A stretch of DNA of 64,000 nt from Bacteroidales bacterium UBA1173 (GCA_002311655.1 DBYZ01000016.1:3390-67389); one strand, 5' to 3'. Counted from the stretch's first letter, positions 8,261-18,061 are shown. Translations and numbers: made by a program. Notes: generated by a model from the letters alone, not told the origin.

Positions 8261-11096
8261 CACATTTTAGATATTTTGCGGTGTAACCGACAGCTTTTTT
8301 CACTATTTCTTCTGGTGTGCCTTGGCACAAAATCATGCCGCCGCGCTCGCCGCCTTCAGGTCCCATGTCGATGATGTAATCAGCCATCTTGATGACATCC
8401 ATATTATGCTCGATGATGAGTACGGTGTTACCTTTGTTCACGAGTTTGTTGAGTACCTCCATCAGAATCTTGATGTCTTCGAAATGCAGTCCCGTTGTAG
8501 GTTCGTCGAGGATGTACAAGGTGCGTCCGGTGTCACGTTTCGACAGTTCAGTGGCAAGTTTTACGCGCTGAGCCTCGCCTCCCGAAAGCGTCGTCGATGG
8601 CTGCCCCAAGGTGATGTAACCGAGTCCTACATCTTGCAACGTCTTGATTTTCTGTAAGATACTCGGGAAGTTCTCAAAGAATACCACTGCCTCGTCTATT
8701 GTCAGATTCAGCACATCGTTGATTGATTTTCCTTTGAAACGGACCTCCAATGTCTCGCGGTTGTAGCGTTTTCCTTGGCATGTCTCGCATTGTACCTGCA
8801 CGTCGGGCAAAAAGTTCATCTCGATGACTCTGACGCCTGCTCCTTGGCATGTCTCACAACGGCCGCCTTTCACATTGAATGAGAAACGTCCCGATTTATA
8901 GCCTCTGATCTTCGACTCTGGCAGCTCTCCGTACAGTTTCCTTATGTCGTCGAACACCTTGGTGTATGTCGCCGGATTCGAACGTGGCGTCTTGCCGATA
9001 GGCGCCTGGTCTATTTCTATGACTTTATCAATAAACTCAAGGCCTTCGATGCGGTCGTAAGGTAAAGGATTCTTCTCCGAACGATAGAAATGCTTGCTCA
9101 GGATAGGGTAGAGCGTCTCGTTGATGAGCGTCGACTTGCCTGAACCGGAAACGCCTGTAACACAGACCATTACACCAAGCGGCAGATCTAAATCGACGTT
9201 CTTGAGGTTGTGACCGCTGGCGTTATATATTTTAAGGTGCTGCCCCTCGAAAGGCTTGCGTCTCATCGACGGCACCTCAATCTTTTTCTTGCCTCTGAGA
9301 TAGTCGCAGGTGAGTCCTTTGCCGTGCATAGCCTCCTTCGGAGTGCCTTGAAATACTACGTTTCCGCCGTTGACTCCAGCACCTGGCCCGATATCGATGA
9401 GATGGTCGGCGGCAAGCATGGTGTCTTTGTCGTGTTCCACTACGATGATGCTGTTGCCGATGTCGCGTAACTCCTTCAACGACTGTATAAGTCTATGATT
9501 ATCACGCTGATGCAAGCCGATGGATGGCTCGTCGAGGATGTATAGGATACCCGTCAGCTGTGAGCCTATCTGTGTTGCAAGTCGAATGCGCTGCGATTCT
9601 CCACCCGATAAGCTCTTCGCCGGACGGTTCATGTTCAGATAATCGATGCCGACGTTGAGCAAAAAACTGATTCTTTTCTTGATTTCACTGAGGATGTCGT
9701 GCGAGATCTCCTTCTGTTTCTCGTCGAGATGCTTCGGAAGGTCGTCGAGCCACTGGGATAACGAGTTGACATCCATCTCGGCAAGCTCGGCGATGTTTTT
9801 GCCGTTAAGACGGAAGTAAAGCGCCTCTTTTTTGAGTCTTTGTCCATGACACTCAGGACATTCCGTCTCGTTCATGAAACTGTTCGCCCATTTCAGTATC
9901 GACGCCGGCGCGTTCTCCTCGTTCATCTTCCTGATGACGTTGACAACACCTTCAAATGGTGTGGAATATGTGGACTGTGTGCCGAGATATTCTCTCGTGA
10001 CCGTGAACGACTCGCTGCTTCCGTACAGTATGATGCTCATGGCGTTTTCAGGAATCTCGCTAATCGGCGTGTCAAGCGTGAAACCGTATCTCGCCCCAAT
10101 TGCCTCAAGTTGACTGAAAACACTGTTGTTCTTGTATTCTCCGAGAGGAGCGAGACCGCCTTTGCGGAGACTCAGACTCGGGTCGGGGATGATTTTGTTC
10201 ATGTCGACCTGGATGATGGTGCCGAGGCCGTTGCATTTCGGACAGGCACCATAAGGAGAGTTGAAACTGAACGTGTTAGGCTCCGGATCTTGATATGCGA
10301 TGCCGGTAGTGGGACACATCAAAAGCTTGCTGAAATATCGTGCGTCGCTGGTGCTTTCTTCAAGCACCATCAGCATGCCCTTGCCACGGCGGAAAGCTGT
10401 CTCCACCGATTTTACTATGCGTTCTTTGTTGTCTTCGTGAACCTGCAACCTGTCGATAACTATCTCAATATCATGGGTTTTGTATCGGTCAAGCTGCATG
10501 CCGTAGGTGAGCTCTCGAATCTCGCCGTCGACACGTACCTTAATATATCCTTGTTGGCGAATCTGCTCGAACAAATCTCTGTAATGACCTTTTCGTCCTC
10601 TGATGACAGGAGCTAACACGTTGATTCTCTTGTCTTTGTATTGCTCCATTATCATCTGTGTGATTTGTTCCTCAGAGTATCTGACCATCTTCTCGCCGGT
10701 GTTGTAGGAATACGGTACCGACGCGCGAGCGTAGAGCAGTCGCATGAAATCGTAAATCTCAGTGATAGTCCCGACAGTTGAGCGGGGGTTGCGGTTTACT
10801 GATTTCTGCTCAATGGAGATGACAGGGGAGAGGCCGCGGATCTCATCGACATCAGGACGTTCCATGCTGCCGATAAACTGGCGGGCGTATGCTGAAAACG
10901 ACTCCATGTAACGGCGCTGACCCTCGGCGTATATCGTCTCGAAAGCAAGCGACGATTTGCCGGAGCCACTGAGTCCCGTAATCACCACAAATTGATCGCG
11001 CGGAATGCGTAAGTCAATGTTTTTCAAATTGTTCTCACGCGCTCCGTAAATCTCGATGTATTCGTCTTCAGCGATATTTCTGTTTTTCTCTGTCAT
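8253..11096 (-). CDS. uvrA: Excinuclease ABC subunit A
   Basis: A 947-residue UvrA, the damage-sensing ATPase of nucleotide excision repair that loads UvrB. Both ABC ATPase halves are intact: Walker A motifs GLSGSGKSSLAF (near residue 40) and GVSGSGKSTLINE (near 645), and signature motifs LSGGESQRIRLA and LSGGEAQRVKLA. Cys pairs of the zinc modules are present, including CPKCNGLG and the CETCQGAG / CETCQGKR set. The start is set at ATG 11094-11096 (MTEKNRNIAEDEYIEI); the TTG one codon earlier is less likely. It follows the lytic transglycosylase gene by 5 bases, so uvrA is probably the last gene of an lpdA-transglycosylase-uvrA transcript. Confidence 0.98.
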   Translation of the reverse strand: MTEKNRNIAEDEYIEIYGARENNLKNIDLRIPRDQFVVITGLSGSGKSSLAFETIYAEGQRRYMESFSAYARQFIGSMERPDVDEIRGLSPVISIEQKSVNRNPRSTVGTITEIYDFMRLLYARASVPYSYNTGEKMVRYSEEQITQMIMEQYKDKRINVLAPVIRGRKGHYRDLFEQIRQQGYIKVRVDGEIRELTYGMQLDRYKTHDIEIVIDRLQVHEDNKERIVKSVETAFRRGKGMLMVLEESTSDARYFSKLLMCPTTGIAYQDPEPNTFSFNSPYGACPKCNGLGTIIQVDMNKIIPDPSLSLRKGGLAPLGEYKNNSVFSQLEAIGARYGFTLDTPISEIPENAMSIILYGSSESFTVTREYLGTQSTYSTPFEGVVNVIRKMNEENAPASILKWANSFMNETECPECHGQRLKKEALYFRLNGKNIAELAEMDVNSLSQWLDDLPKHLDEKQKEISHDILSEIKKRISFLLNVGIDYLNMNRPAKSLSGGESQRIRLATQIGSQLTGILYILDEPSIGLHQRDNHRLIQSLKELRDIGNSIIVVEHDKDTMLAADHLIDIGPGAGVNGGNVVFQGTPKEAMHGKGLTCDYLRGKKKIEVPSMRRKPFEGQHLKIYNASGHNLKNVDLDLPLGVMVCVTGVSGSGKSTLINETLYPILSKHFYRSEKNPLPYDRIEGLEFIDKVIEIDQAPIGKTPRSNPATYTKVFDDIRKLYGELPESKIRGYKSGRFSFNVKGGRCETCQGAGVRVIEMNFLPDVQVQCETCQGKRYNRETLEVRFKGKSINDVLNLTIDEAVVFFENFPSILQKIKTLQDVGLGYITLGQPSTTLSGGEAQRVKLATELSKRDTGRTLYILDEPTTGLHFEDIKILMEVLNKLVNKGNTVLIIEHNMDVIKMADYIIDMGPEGGERGGMILCQGTPEEIVKKAVGYTAKYLKCEI

Positions 11097-11101
11097 CAAA
11101 A

Positions 11102-12118
11102 TCAGTTCAATTCTTCAATTATGCTGTCGTTTTCAAAATTCATGATGTAGCCGCCTGTAGCCTCGTTGCAATAATCTGCCGTGAGGTCGAAAGGCCTTTT
11201 CGGAATCTTGATCTCGTATACCTCTCCTTTCCTGATTTTCAATGAGTTGGAACGAAGCCAAGGGTTGAAAATCTTGAGTAGCTTGTAGGTTATATCATGC
11301 TCAATTGCGAAATCAGCCCAACTCTCTACACTTTTGTCGACAACGACAGTTTTGTATCTAAATGGTTGATATTCAAGATTTTTGCTGACATAAATGCCGT
11401 ATTGCTCCGGGTTCTCGAGAATGGTCTTGAAAGCCAGAATCCTGAAGATGTAACGCTCGGTTTCATCAGCCATGAGCAAATCGTAGTAGGAGTGTACTTT
11501 CTGTTCTTTTAAGAATTTGTTCAGACGTCGTGTTCCTGCGTTGAACGATGCTGCGACAAGCGTCCAGTTGTGGTACATCTCATACGATTTCAGGAAATAA
11601 CGGCATGCCGCTTCTGTCTCGAGTTCCACATTGTATCGCATGTCGACATCTTTGTTAATCTCGAGTCCGAATTCCTTTCCTGTGCGTTCCATAAACTGCC
11701 AGAAACCTACTGCTCCTGCTGGTGAAACGGCGTTTGTGAGTGTGCTTTCCGCCACGCAGAGATATTTGAAGTCGTCAGGGACGCCGTATTTTCTCAAGAT
11801 AGGCTCGATGACCGGAAACCAACGCGATGAACGTTTCACGAGGAGCATGGTGTTGCTGTGGAAATAGCATGTCGACAACAGCTCGCGCTCGTAGCGCTCG
11901 CGTATGTTGAACATCTCCAAAGGCACACGCTCGCCCGCGAAAGTGATGTCGTCGGTGAACTCGATGTCGTTGCTGCGAAGGGCTATCTGTTCAAGAGAAA
12001 CAGGACGTTTCGAGGCAATTCGCAGTGCCCTGACGCCTACAACACAAGCCACAATAGCAGCTAATCCGACCACCAGAACGGCGATCTGGAGTGCAAGTAC
12101 TACTTTTTTGTTGTCCAT
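11102..12118 (-). CDS. Membrane-anchored lytic transglycosylase (SLT domain)
   Basis: A 338-residue protein with one N-terminal membrane helix (about residues 7-30) and an SLT/goose-lysozyme-like domain at about 100-215. Key motifs are KYLCVAESTLTNAVSP with the catalytic Glu at residue 124, AGAVGFWQFM, and NWTLVAASFNAG. These cleave the MurNAc-GlcNAc bond of peptidoglycan to give 1,6-anhydro ends. The C-terminal 120 residues (from about YQPFRYKTVVVD) resemble a LysM-like region as in MltD, but are too divergent to name firmly. Its ATG overlaps the lpdA stop (TAATG), which shows tight translational coupling. Confidence 0.9.
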   Translation of the reverse strand: MDNKKVVLALQIAVLVVGLAAIVACVVGVRALRIASKRPVSLEQIALRSNDIEFTDDITFAGERVPLEMFNIRERYERELLSTCYFHSNTMLLVKRSSRWFPVIEPILRKYGVPDDFKYLCVAESTLTNAVSPAGAVGFWQFMERTGKEFGLEINKDVDMRYNVELETEAACRYFLKSYEMYHNWTLVAASFNAGTRRLNKFLKEQKVHSYYDLLMADETERYIFRILAFKTILENPEQYGIYVSKNLEYQPFRYKTVVVDKSVESWADFAIEHDITYKLLKIFNPWLRSNSLKIRKGEVYEIKIPKRPFDLTADYCNEATGGYIMNFENDSIIEELN

Positions 12119-13509
12119 TACAGATGAACTACTTCTCCGTATGCTGCAGCTGCAGCTTCCATGATGGCTTCCGACATCGTTGGGTGAGGGAAGATGTTTT
12201 CAATAATGTCACGGCCTTCAGCGCCGAGTTCGCGTGCCAACACTGCTGTTGCAACCATCTCGGTGACGTTTTCGCCCACCATGTGGCAGCCTAACCATTT
12301 GTTTGTCTTGGCATCGAACACCACCTTGATGAAACCGTCTTTATTGCCTGCTGCCGCTGCCTTTCCTGATGCTGTGAACGGGAACTTGCCGATTTTCACT
12401 TCATAGCCTGCCGCGATAGCTTTTGCCTCGCTCAAGCCGACGGAAGCGATCTCAGGTGTGATGTATGTGCAGCCAGGGATGTTGTTGTAGTTCAATGGCT
12501 TAGGATTCATGCCGCAGAACTTCTCGACGCAGATGATAGCCTCGTGTGATGCCTTGTGCGCCAATGCCGGTCCGTGAACGATGTCACCGATAGCGTAAAC
12601 GCCTTCAACATTGGTGCGATAGTAGTCGTCAACGATGATCTTACCGCGTTCGTTGGCGATTCCGAGGTTTTCGAGACCAAGGTCCTCGAGGTTTGTCTGC
12701 ACTCCGACAGCTGAAAGAACGATGTCAGCTTCAACGACTTTCTCGCCTTTCTTGGTGCTGATGGTGCACACGCATTTCTCACCTGTGGTGTCGACGTTGG
12801 TGACGGAAGCTTCAGTCATAACTGTCATCTTCAGTTTCTTGAAGCAGCGTTCAACCTGCTTTGAAACCTCTTCGTCTTCGTTTGGAACGATGTTAGGAAG
12901 GAACTCTACTAATGTCACTTTCACGCCCATCGAGGTGAAGAAGAAAGCGAACTCAGAGCCGATGGCGCCTGAACCGACAACCACCATGGTCTCAGGAAGC
13001 TTGTCGAGCACCAAAGCCTGACGGTAGCTGATGATTTTCTTGCCGTCGATAGGCATCGCCGGCAACTGACGCACTCTCGAACCAGTGGCGAGGATGATGT
13101 GGTCGGCTTCATATTCTGTCGTATTGCCTTCAGCATCAACGACTTTCACTGTCTTGTTTGCTGTGAGTGAGCCGAGACCAGGAATCAACTCGACATTGTT
13201 CTTTTTAAAGAGGTATTGAACACCCTTGCTCATTCCGTCGGCAACGCCACGGCTGCGTGCAACGACAGCCTCCATGTCCGGATGAACCTCTCCTTCGAGC
13301 TTAATGCCGTAATTCTCAGCATGTTGCATATATGTATAGACTGCAGCGCTCTTCAACAAAGCCTTGGTAGGAATGCAGCCCCAGTTGAGGCAAGTGCCAC
13401 CAATTTCAGCTTTTTCAACAACGCCAACTTTTTTTCCAAGCTGTGAAGCTCTGATAGCTGCGACGTAACCGCCAGGACCGCTACCAATCACAATAACATC
13501 GTACTTCAT
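12118..13509 (-). CDS. lpdA: Dihydrolipoyl dehydrogenase
   Basis: A 463-residue FAD disulfide oxidoreductase, the E3 component of 2-oxoacid dehydrogenase or glycine cleavage complexes, which reoxidises dihydrolipoamide with NAD+. The FAD motif GSGPGGYVAA is at residues 9-18. The redox pair Cys40 and Cys45 lies in GGTCLNWGCIPTKA. The NAD-binding motif is VVGSGAIGSEFA, and the dimer-face catalytic HPTMSEAIMEAA is near the C-terminus. The start is taken at ATG 13507-13509 (MKYDVIVIG), not the in-frame TTG three codons upstream. No E1 or E2 genes are in the window, so the partner complex is unknown. It is divergent from the lipocalin-like gene. Confidence 0.97.
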   Translation of the reverse strand: MKYDVIVIGSGPGGYVAAIRASQLGKKVGVVEKAEIGGTCLNWGCIPTKALLKSAAVYTYMQHAENYGIKLEGEVHPDMEAVVARSRGVADGMSKGVQYLFKKNNVELIPGLGSLTANKTVKVVDAEGNTTEYEADHIILATGSRVRQLPAMPIDGKKIISYRQALVLDKLPETMVVVGSGAIGSEFAFFFTSMGVKVTLVEFLPNIVPNEDEEVSKQVERCFKKLKMTVMTEASVTNVDTTGEKCVCTISTKKGEKVVEADIVLSAVGVQTNLEDLGLENLGIANERGKIIVDDYYRTNVEGVYAIGDIVHGPALAHKASHEAIICVEKFCGMNPKPLNYNNIPGCTYITPEIASVGLSEAKAIAAGYEVKIGKFPFTASGKAAAAGNKDGFIKVVFDAKTNKWLGCHMVGENVTEMVATAVLARELGAEGRDIIENIFPHPTMSEAIMEAAAAAYGEVVHL

Positions 13510-13563
13510 GATTATCAATGATTTATGTTAATTTTTAATTTATTTTTAATTATCTGAATTTAA

Positions 13564-13597
13564 TTGTGCGAAATTACAAAAAATTTTCTTATCTTTG
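13564..13597 (+). promoter_or_regulatory. Promoter for the lipocalin-like gene
   Basis: TATCTTTG at 13590-13597 matches the -7 consensus, with TTG at 13564-13566 (23-base spacer, slightly long). It predicts a leader of about 85 bases. Confidence 0.6.
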
Positions 13598-13686
13598 CAA
13601 CATTGTTAGTGGAGAATTTTCTTCATGTTAATATTTGCCGAAAAGCAATTTTTTCACATCATTTAGTTCCTTTTAATTATTTAATT

Positions 13687-14121
13687 ATGTTAGCTGATTA
13701 TTTCAATAATCCGCTCATATCATATAAGTGGTATGAAGTGGCTCGCACCCGCGAGAAATGTATCATCAAAAAAGTTGATGTTTTTATGTATCTCTCTCTT
13801 ACTCACGACGATGCATTCGATTTGCTCTATGTCGCTTATGATGAGACTAACCGCCGTCTGATGAGAAATTATCATGGAAAATTTGTCATCAAAATGACGA
13901 ATGACTATTTGATTATTCGTCACGGATTATGGAGAAAGAAATATTTAATTGTTGCAAAAAACGATGATTGTAATCTTGTAGCCTTGTCAAACAGAAGAAA
14001 ATCAAAGGTCTGGATTTTATCACATTCTTTGCCGTATGACAAAGCGGATTTTGACAAAATTATGAAATCTCTTGAAAATCAAGGTTTTGACACAAGAAAT
14101 ATTGAATTATTTTATAAATAG
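13687..14121 (+). CDS. Short lipocalin-like (Blc-type) protein
   Basis: A 144-residue protein starting at ATG 13687 (MLADYFNNPL). The motif YKWYEVAR at about residues 13-20 matches the lipocalin first strand (G-x-W-Y-E-I-A-R), though the usual Gly is replaced. The end, KVWILSHSLPYDKADFDKI followed by GFDT, matches the closing strand and helix of bacterial lipocalin Blc (WILSR...GFD). The middle is divergent, with no further family motif recognised. Blc proteins are normally outer-membrane lipoproteins that bind fatty acids or lysophospholipids; this one has no signal peptide or lipobox, so it may stay in the cytoplasm or have lost export. The gene is more AT-rich than its neighbours and stands alone with its own promoter. 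Confidence 0.6.
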   Translation: MLADYFNNPLISYKWYEVARTREKCIIKKVDVFMYLSLTHDDAFDLLYVAYDETNRRLMRNYHGKFVIKMTNDYLIIRHGLWRKKYLIVAKNDDCNLVALSNRRKSKVWILSHSLPYDKADFDKIMKSLENQGFDTRNIELFYK

Positions 14122-14200
14122 TTGGCTTTTAAAATTCAATAGAAAAGATTGTTGTCGTTATTTTTGCCAAATTTATTTTTATTTATAAGAATTTTATTCT

Positions 14201-14208
14201 TATCTTTG
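14201..14208 (+). promoter_or_regulatory. -7 box TATCTTTG for purB
   Basis: TATCTTTG lies 29 bases before the purB ATG, in very AT-rich DNA. No TTG is seen at the right distance upstream, so only the -7 element is supported. Confidence 0.55.
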
Positions 14209-14236
14209 CAAATTTGAACGATAACAATTTTTGGAA

Positions 14237-15583
14237 ATGAATATATCAGAGTTAACTGCCATTTCGCCGATCGACGGTCGTTATCGCAAGAAAGTCGAAC
14301 GTCTCGACGAGTATTTTTCGGAGTTTGGTCTTATCCGCGCCAGAGTGATGGTGGAGGTGGAGTATTTTATCGCGCTTTGCCAGATTCCATTGCCTCAGTT
14401 GGCGGATTTCAACAAAAATGATTTCCGTAAGCTGAGGAATATTGTCAAAAACTTCAAAGTCGCTGACGCTCAAGAGATTAAAGAGATTGAGAAGACGACA
14501 AACCATGACGTGAAAGCGGTCGAATATTTCCTGAAACGTCATTTTGACGAGATGAACCTGACTCAATTCAAGGAGTTTATCCATTTCGGTCTTACATCTC
14601 AGGATATCAACAACAGCGCCGTGCCTTACACCATGATGCAGGCTCATAATAAACTGGTTCGTCCTGCTTTTGCTCAGGTCGTGGCAAAACTCAAAGCGAT
14701 GGCTGACGAATGGCGCGAGGTCCCGATGTTGGCGCACACTCACGGTCAGCCGGCGAGTCCTACGCACCTTGGAAAAGAGATATATGTGTTCGTGGAACGC
14801 CTCGAGGATCAGCTGGAGGAGCTGGATAAAATCCCGTTTACCGCTAAATTCGGCGGCGCGACAGGCAATATGAACGCTCATAAAGTCGCCTATCCTCAGA
14901 TAAACTGGCGTGAATTCGCTAAGAAATTCATCAAAAAACTCGGACTGAAACGTCAGGAAACGACAACACAGATTGAGCATTACGACATGATGGCGCAATA
15001 TTTCGACGCTCTCAAACGTATAAACACAATCCTAATCGACTTGTCGCGCGACATTTGGCTGTACGTCTCGATGGATTATTTCAAACAGAAGATCAAAGCA
15101 GGCGAGGTGGGCTCCTCAGCAATGCCTCATAAAGTCAACCCGATCGATTTCGAGAACGCGGAAGGTAACCTCGGAATGGCAAACGCCATCTTCGAGCATC
15201 TCAGCCGCAAACTCCCGATCAGCCGCATGCAACGCGACCTCACCGACTCTACAGTGACACGAAACATCGGTGTGCCTCTGGCTCATACTCTCATCGCAAC
15301 AAGCTCATTGTCAAAAGGTTTGGATAAGTTGATTCTTAATGAGACAAAGCTTCGTGCCGACTTGCAAAACAACTACGCCGTCGTCGCTGAGGCTATCCAG
15401 ACCATCCTTCGCCGTGAGCAGGTGGAAGGTGCCTACGAGCTTTTGAAAGGACTGACACGCACCAATGAAAAGGTGACTCGCGAGTCGATTGACGCATTTA
15501 TTGACCAACTGCCTGTAAGTGAAGAAGTTAAGAAAGAGATGCACGCCATCACTCCGGAAAATTATACAGGTTTTAATTTTTAA
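14237..15583 (+). CDS. purB: Adenylosuccinate lyase
   Basis: A 448-residue enzyme of the fumarase/aspartase superfamily. It splits SAICAR to AICAR and adenylosuccinate to AMP, each releasing fumarate, in purine synthesis. Diagnostic segments are SPIDGRY at the N-terminus, LAHTHGQPASPT with a catalytic-region His, and the superfamily signature GSSAMPHKVNPIDFENAEG around residue 290. The start is ATG 14237 (MNISELTAISPIDGRY); TTG at 14231 is in frame but less likely. The next gene, an ABC exporter, begins 9 bases after the stop, so the two are probably co-transcribed although functionally unrelated. Confidence 0.97.
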   Translation: MNISELTAISPIDGRYRKKVERLDEYFSEFGLIRARVMVEVEYFIALCQIPLPQLADFNKNDFRKLRNIVKNFKVADAQEIKEIEKTTNHDVKAVEYFLKRHFDEMNLTQFKEFIHFGLTSQDINNSAVPYTMMQAHNKLVRPAFAQVVAKLKAMADEWREVPMLAHTHGQPASPTHLGKEIYVFVERLEDQLEELDKIPFTAKFGGATGNMNAHKVAYPQINWREFAKKFIKKLGLKRQETTTQIEHYDMMAQYFDALKRINTILIDLSRDIWLYVSMDYFKQKIKAGEVGSSAMPHKVNPIDFENAEGNLGMANAIFEHLSRKLPISRMQRDLTDSTVTRNIGVPLAHTLIATSSLSKGLDKLILNETKLRADLQNNYAVVAEAIQTILRREQVEGAYELLKGLTRTNEKVTRESIDAFIDQLPVSEEVKKEMHAITPENYTGFNF

Positions 15584-15592
15584 ACACGAAAC

Positions 15593-17440
15593 ATGGATAA
15601 AAAAAGAAATTTTCGCAGGATATTGCATTACGTTAAGCCTTACTGGTTCAGCGTTTTGATGAATATAGTGTTCAATGTTTTGGCAATAGTGTTCTCACTG
15701 TTCTCGTTCTCGATGATAGTGCCGTTCTTGAACCTCTTGTTCAATCCTGAAAACCTCACCACGGTCAAGCCGGAATTTGCCCTCGACACCGACACCTTGC
15801 TGGCGACGCTCGACTATTACGTGAGTTATATTATCATCTTGAAAGGACAGGCTACGGCGTTGATATTCATATGCTTATTGCTTGTGATAGCTTTCTTCCT
15901 GCGAAATATTACCACTTATTTTGCCTTGTATTTCATGGTCGGAGCGCGTGCCGGCACCATCCAGGATTTGCGCAACGATATGTACAAGAAAATCATGATT
16001 TTGCCATTGTCGTTCTACAGCAAACATAAAAAAGGCGACATCATGGCGAGAATCACCACCGACGTGCAGGAAATCGAGGTGTCAATAATCAGTTATCTCG
16101 ACACTTTCATCAAATCACCACTCACAATCGCCGCATATTTCGCATACATGCTTGGCGTCAGCTGGCGTCTTACCTTGTTTGTGCTGGTGCTGCTGCCAAT
16201 CGGCGGACTTATCATCGGAGCGATAGGAAAGTCGTTGAAGAAAGACTCTCTCGACGGACAGAACCGTTTCGCCGGAATGCTTGCAACCATTGAGGAAACC
16301 ATTGGCGGACTGCGTATCATCAAGGCATTCAACGCGATAGGCTATTCAAGCGAGAAGTTCAACGAGCAGAATGGTAAGTACACACGAGTCATAAAATTCG
16401 TGAACCGCAAACGCGACCTCAGCTCCCCGATGAGCGAGTTCCTCTCGTCAATAATCATCTCCATCGTGGTCTGGTTTGGCGCCACTTTGATTTTGAACGC
16501 TGCCGCCACTCCAGGAGCGGAACCAAGCATCACAGCGGCTAATTTCATCGCTTACATCGTAGTCTTCTCACAGATAATTTCACCTGCGAAATCGTTCTCA
16601 CAAGGTTTCTACAGCCTCCAAAAAGGTATGGCTTCAGCCGACCGTATCTTCGAAGTGCTTGACGCAGAAGAAGTTATAGTCGAGAAAGAAAATGCAATCT
16701 CACTTCCTGATTTCAAGGATTCTATCGTCTACAACGACGTGAGTTTCCATTATAATGAGGTGAATGTTTTGAAAAACATCAACCTTACGATTCCGAAAGG
16801 TAAGATGGTGGCTCTCGTTGGTGAAAGCGGCGGCGGAAAATCCACGTTGGTCGACCTTTTGCCGAGATTTTATGATGTCAGCCAAGGAAGCATCAAGATT
16901 GACGGAACCGACGTCCGTGACTTCAAGATTTGCGATGTGCGTGGCTTGATGGGCATCGTCTCACAGGAAAGCATTTTGTTTAACGACACCATATTTAATA
17001 ATATAGCATTCGGCTTGGAACACGCTACCCGCGAAGCTGTCATCGAGGCTGCAAAGATTGCTAACGCTCACGATTTCATCATGGAGATGGAAGACGGCTA
17101 CGACACATATATCGGCGACCGCGGCATGAACCTCTCGGGCGGACAGCGTCAGCGTATCAGCATTGCGCGTGCAGTGCTTAAGAATCCTCCGATTCTGATT
17201 CTTGATGAGGCGACATCGTCACTCGACACGGAGTCTGAACGTCTGGTGCAAGAGGCGTTGTCGAAAGTCATGACAAACCGCACCTCAATCGTCATCGCAC
17301 ACCGTCTGTCGACAATTCAAAATGCCGACGAAATCCTCGTGATGGTGAAGGGACAAATCGTTGAACGCGGTAAGCATGAGGAACTTATAGAATTAGGTGG
17401 AGTCTACAAACGTCTGACGGATCTGCAGTCGTTCAATTAG
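15593..17440 (+). CDS. ABC exporter, fused permease and ATPase (MsbA-like)
   Basis: A 615-residue half-transporter: six membrane helices in residues about 15-330, then a nucleotide-binding domain at about 370-610. The ATPase has Walker A GESGGGKSTL (near 410), signature LSGGQRQRISIARA, Walker B LILDEATSSLD and the H-loop in VIAHRLST. This layout is that of type IV exporters such as MsbA, which flips lipid A core across the inner membrane. In Bacteroidales several paralogues exist, and the cargo of this copy (lipid A or another lipid) cannot be decided from the sequence. It works as a homodimer. It lies directly behind purB; the short palindrome after its stop (TTCAAAAATTTGAA) is too weak to call a terminator. 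Confidence 0.88.
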   Translation: MDKKRNFRRILHYVKPYWFSVLMNIVFNVLAIVFSLFSFSMIVPFLNLLFNPENLTTVKPEFALDTDTLLATLDYYVSYIIILKGQATALIFICLLLVIAFFLRNITTYFALYFMVGARAGTIQDLRNDMYKKIMILPLSFYSKHKKGDIMARITTDVQEIEVSIISYLDTFIKSPLTIAAYFAYMLGVSWRLTLFVLVLLPIGGLIIGAIGKSLKKDSLDGQNRFAGMLATIEETIGGLRIIKAFNAIGYSSEKFNEQNGKYTRVIKFVNRKRDLSSPMSEFLSSIIISIVVWFGATLILNAAATPGAEPSITAANFIAYIVVFSQIISPAKSFSQGFYSLQKGMASADRIFEVLDAEEVIVEKENAISLPDFKDSIVYNDVSFHYNEVNVLKNINLTIPKGKMVALVGESGGGKSTLVDLLPRFYDVSQGSIKIDGTDVRDFKICDVRGLMGIVSQESILFNDTIFNNIAFGLEHATREAVIEAAKIANAHDFIMEMEDGYDTYIGDRGMNLSGGQRQRISIARAVLKNPPILILDEATSSLDTESERLVQEALSKVMTNRTSIVIAHRLSTIQNADEILVMVKGQIVERGKHEELIELGGVYKRLTDLQSFN

Positions 17441-17448
17441 TTCAAAAA

Positions 17449-17482
17449 TTTGAAATACAGATTGAAAAAAATATTATTTTTG
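17449..17482 (+). promoter_or_regulatory. Promoter for the DUF5606-pyrK-pyrD operon
   Basis: TTTG at 17449-17452, a 22-base spacer, then TATTTTTG at 17475-17482, 30 bases before the ATG of the DUF5606 gene. Confidence 0.65.
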
Positions 17483-17512
17483 CGAAAATTTTAGAAAAAA
17501 TTAAGATTTAAG

Positions 17513-18061
17513 ATGGATTTAAGTAAAGTTGTAGCCATTTCTGGCAAACCGGGCCTTTTCCTCGTTACAACAAACGGCAATGGAAAGCTCATCGTTGAAT
17601 CATTGTTAGATGGAAAGCGTATCCCTGCTTTCGCAAACGACAAAATCAGTTCTTTAGAGGAAATCAGCATCTTCACAACAGGTGAGGACAAGCCGTTGAA
17701 AGAAGTTTTTATGAGCATTCATGAGAAAATGGGCGACAAGCTCGATTTCGATCCGAAGAAAGCATCACCGGTCGAGTTGAGAGAGAAATTCTTGATTGTG
17801 TTGCCTGAATATGACGAAGACGCTGTGTATCAATCAGATATGAAGAAGGTGTTCCAGTGGTATCAGCTTCTCAACGATAAAGGTATCCTTGATTTCACCG
17901 TTGAAGAAAAGAAAGAGGAAGCAGCTGAAGAGGCTCCTGTCGAGAAAAAAGCAGTGAAGAAAGAGACAAAGAAAGCGGCACCAAAGGCAGCACCGAAAGA
18001 AAACGTGAAAGCCGCCGCCGCTCCAGCGACAAAGTCAACAAAAAAACCTAAGAAGGTTTAA
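17513..18061 (+). CDS. DUF5606 domain protein with Lys/Ala-rich tail
   Basis: A 182-residue protein recognised as DUF5606, a Bacteroidota family of unknown function. The conserved domain occupies residues about 1-130 (MDLSKVVAISGKPGLFLV, LLDGKRIPAF, then DMKKVFQWYQLL). The last 45 residues are low-complexity Lys, Ala, Glu and Pro, reminiscent of histone-like nucleic-acid-binding tails, but no function is established. No signal peptide or membrane helix, so it is cytoplasmic. Its stop overlaps the pyrK start (TAATG), so it is translated together with the two subunits of dihydroorotate dehydrogenase. A link to pyrimidine synthesis is inferred from position only. Confidence 0.85.
   Translation: MDLSKVVAISGKPGLFLVTTNGNGKLIVESLLDGKRIPAFANDKISSLEEISIFTTGEDKPLKEVFMSIHEKMGDKLDFDPKKASPVELREKFLIVLPEYDEDAVYQSDMKKVFQWYQLLNDKGILDFTVEEKKEEAAEEAPVEKKAVKKETKKAAPKAAPKENVKAAAAPATKSTKKPKKV

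Noticed and set aside
13564..13686. 41-residue N-terminal extension of the lipocalin-like protein with a hydrophobic stretch
   Set aside because: It would start at TTG overlapping the -33 box and before the -7 box at 13590; the segment shows no proper signal peptide.
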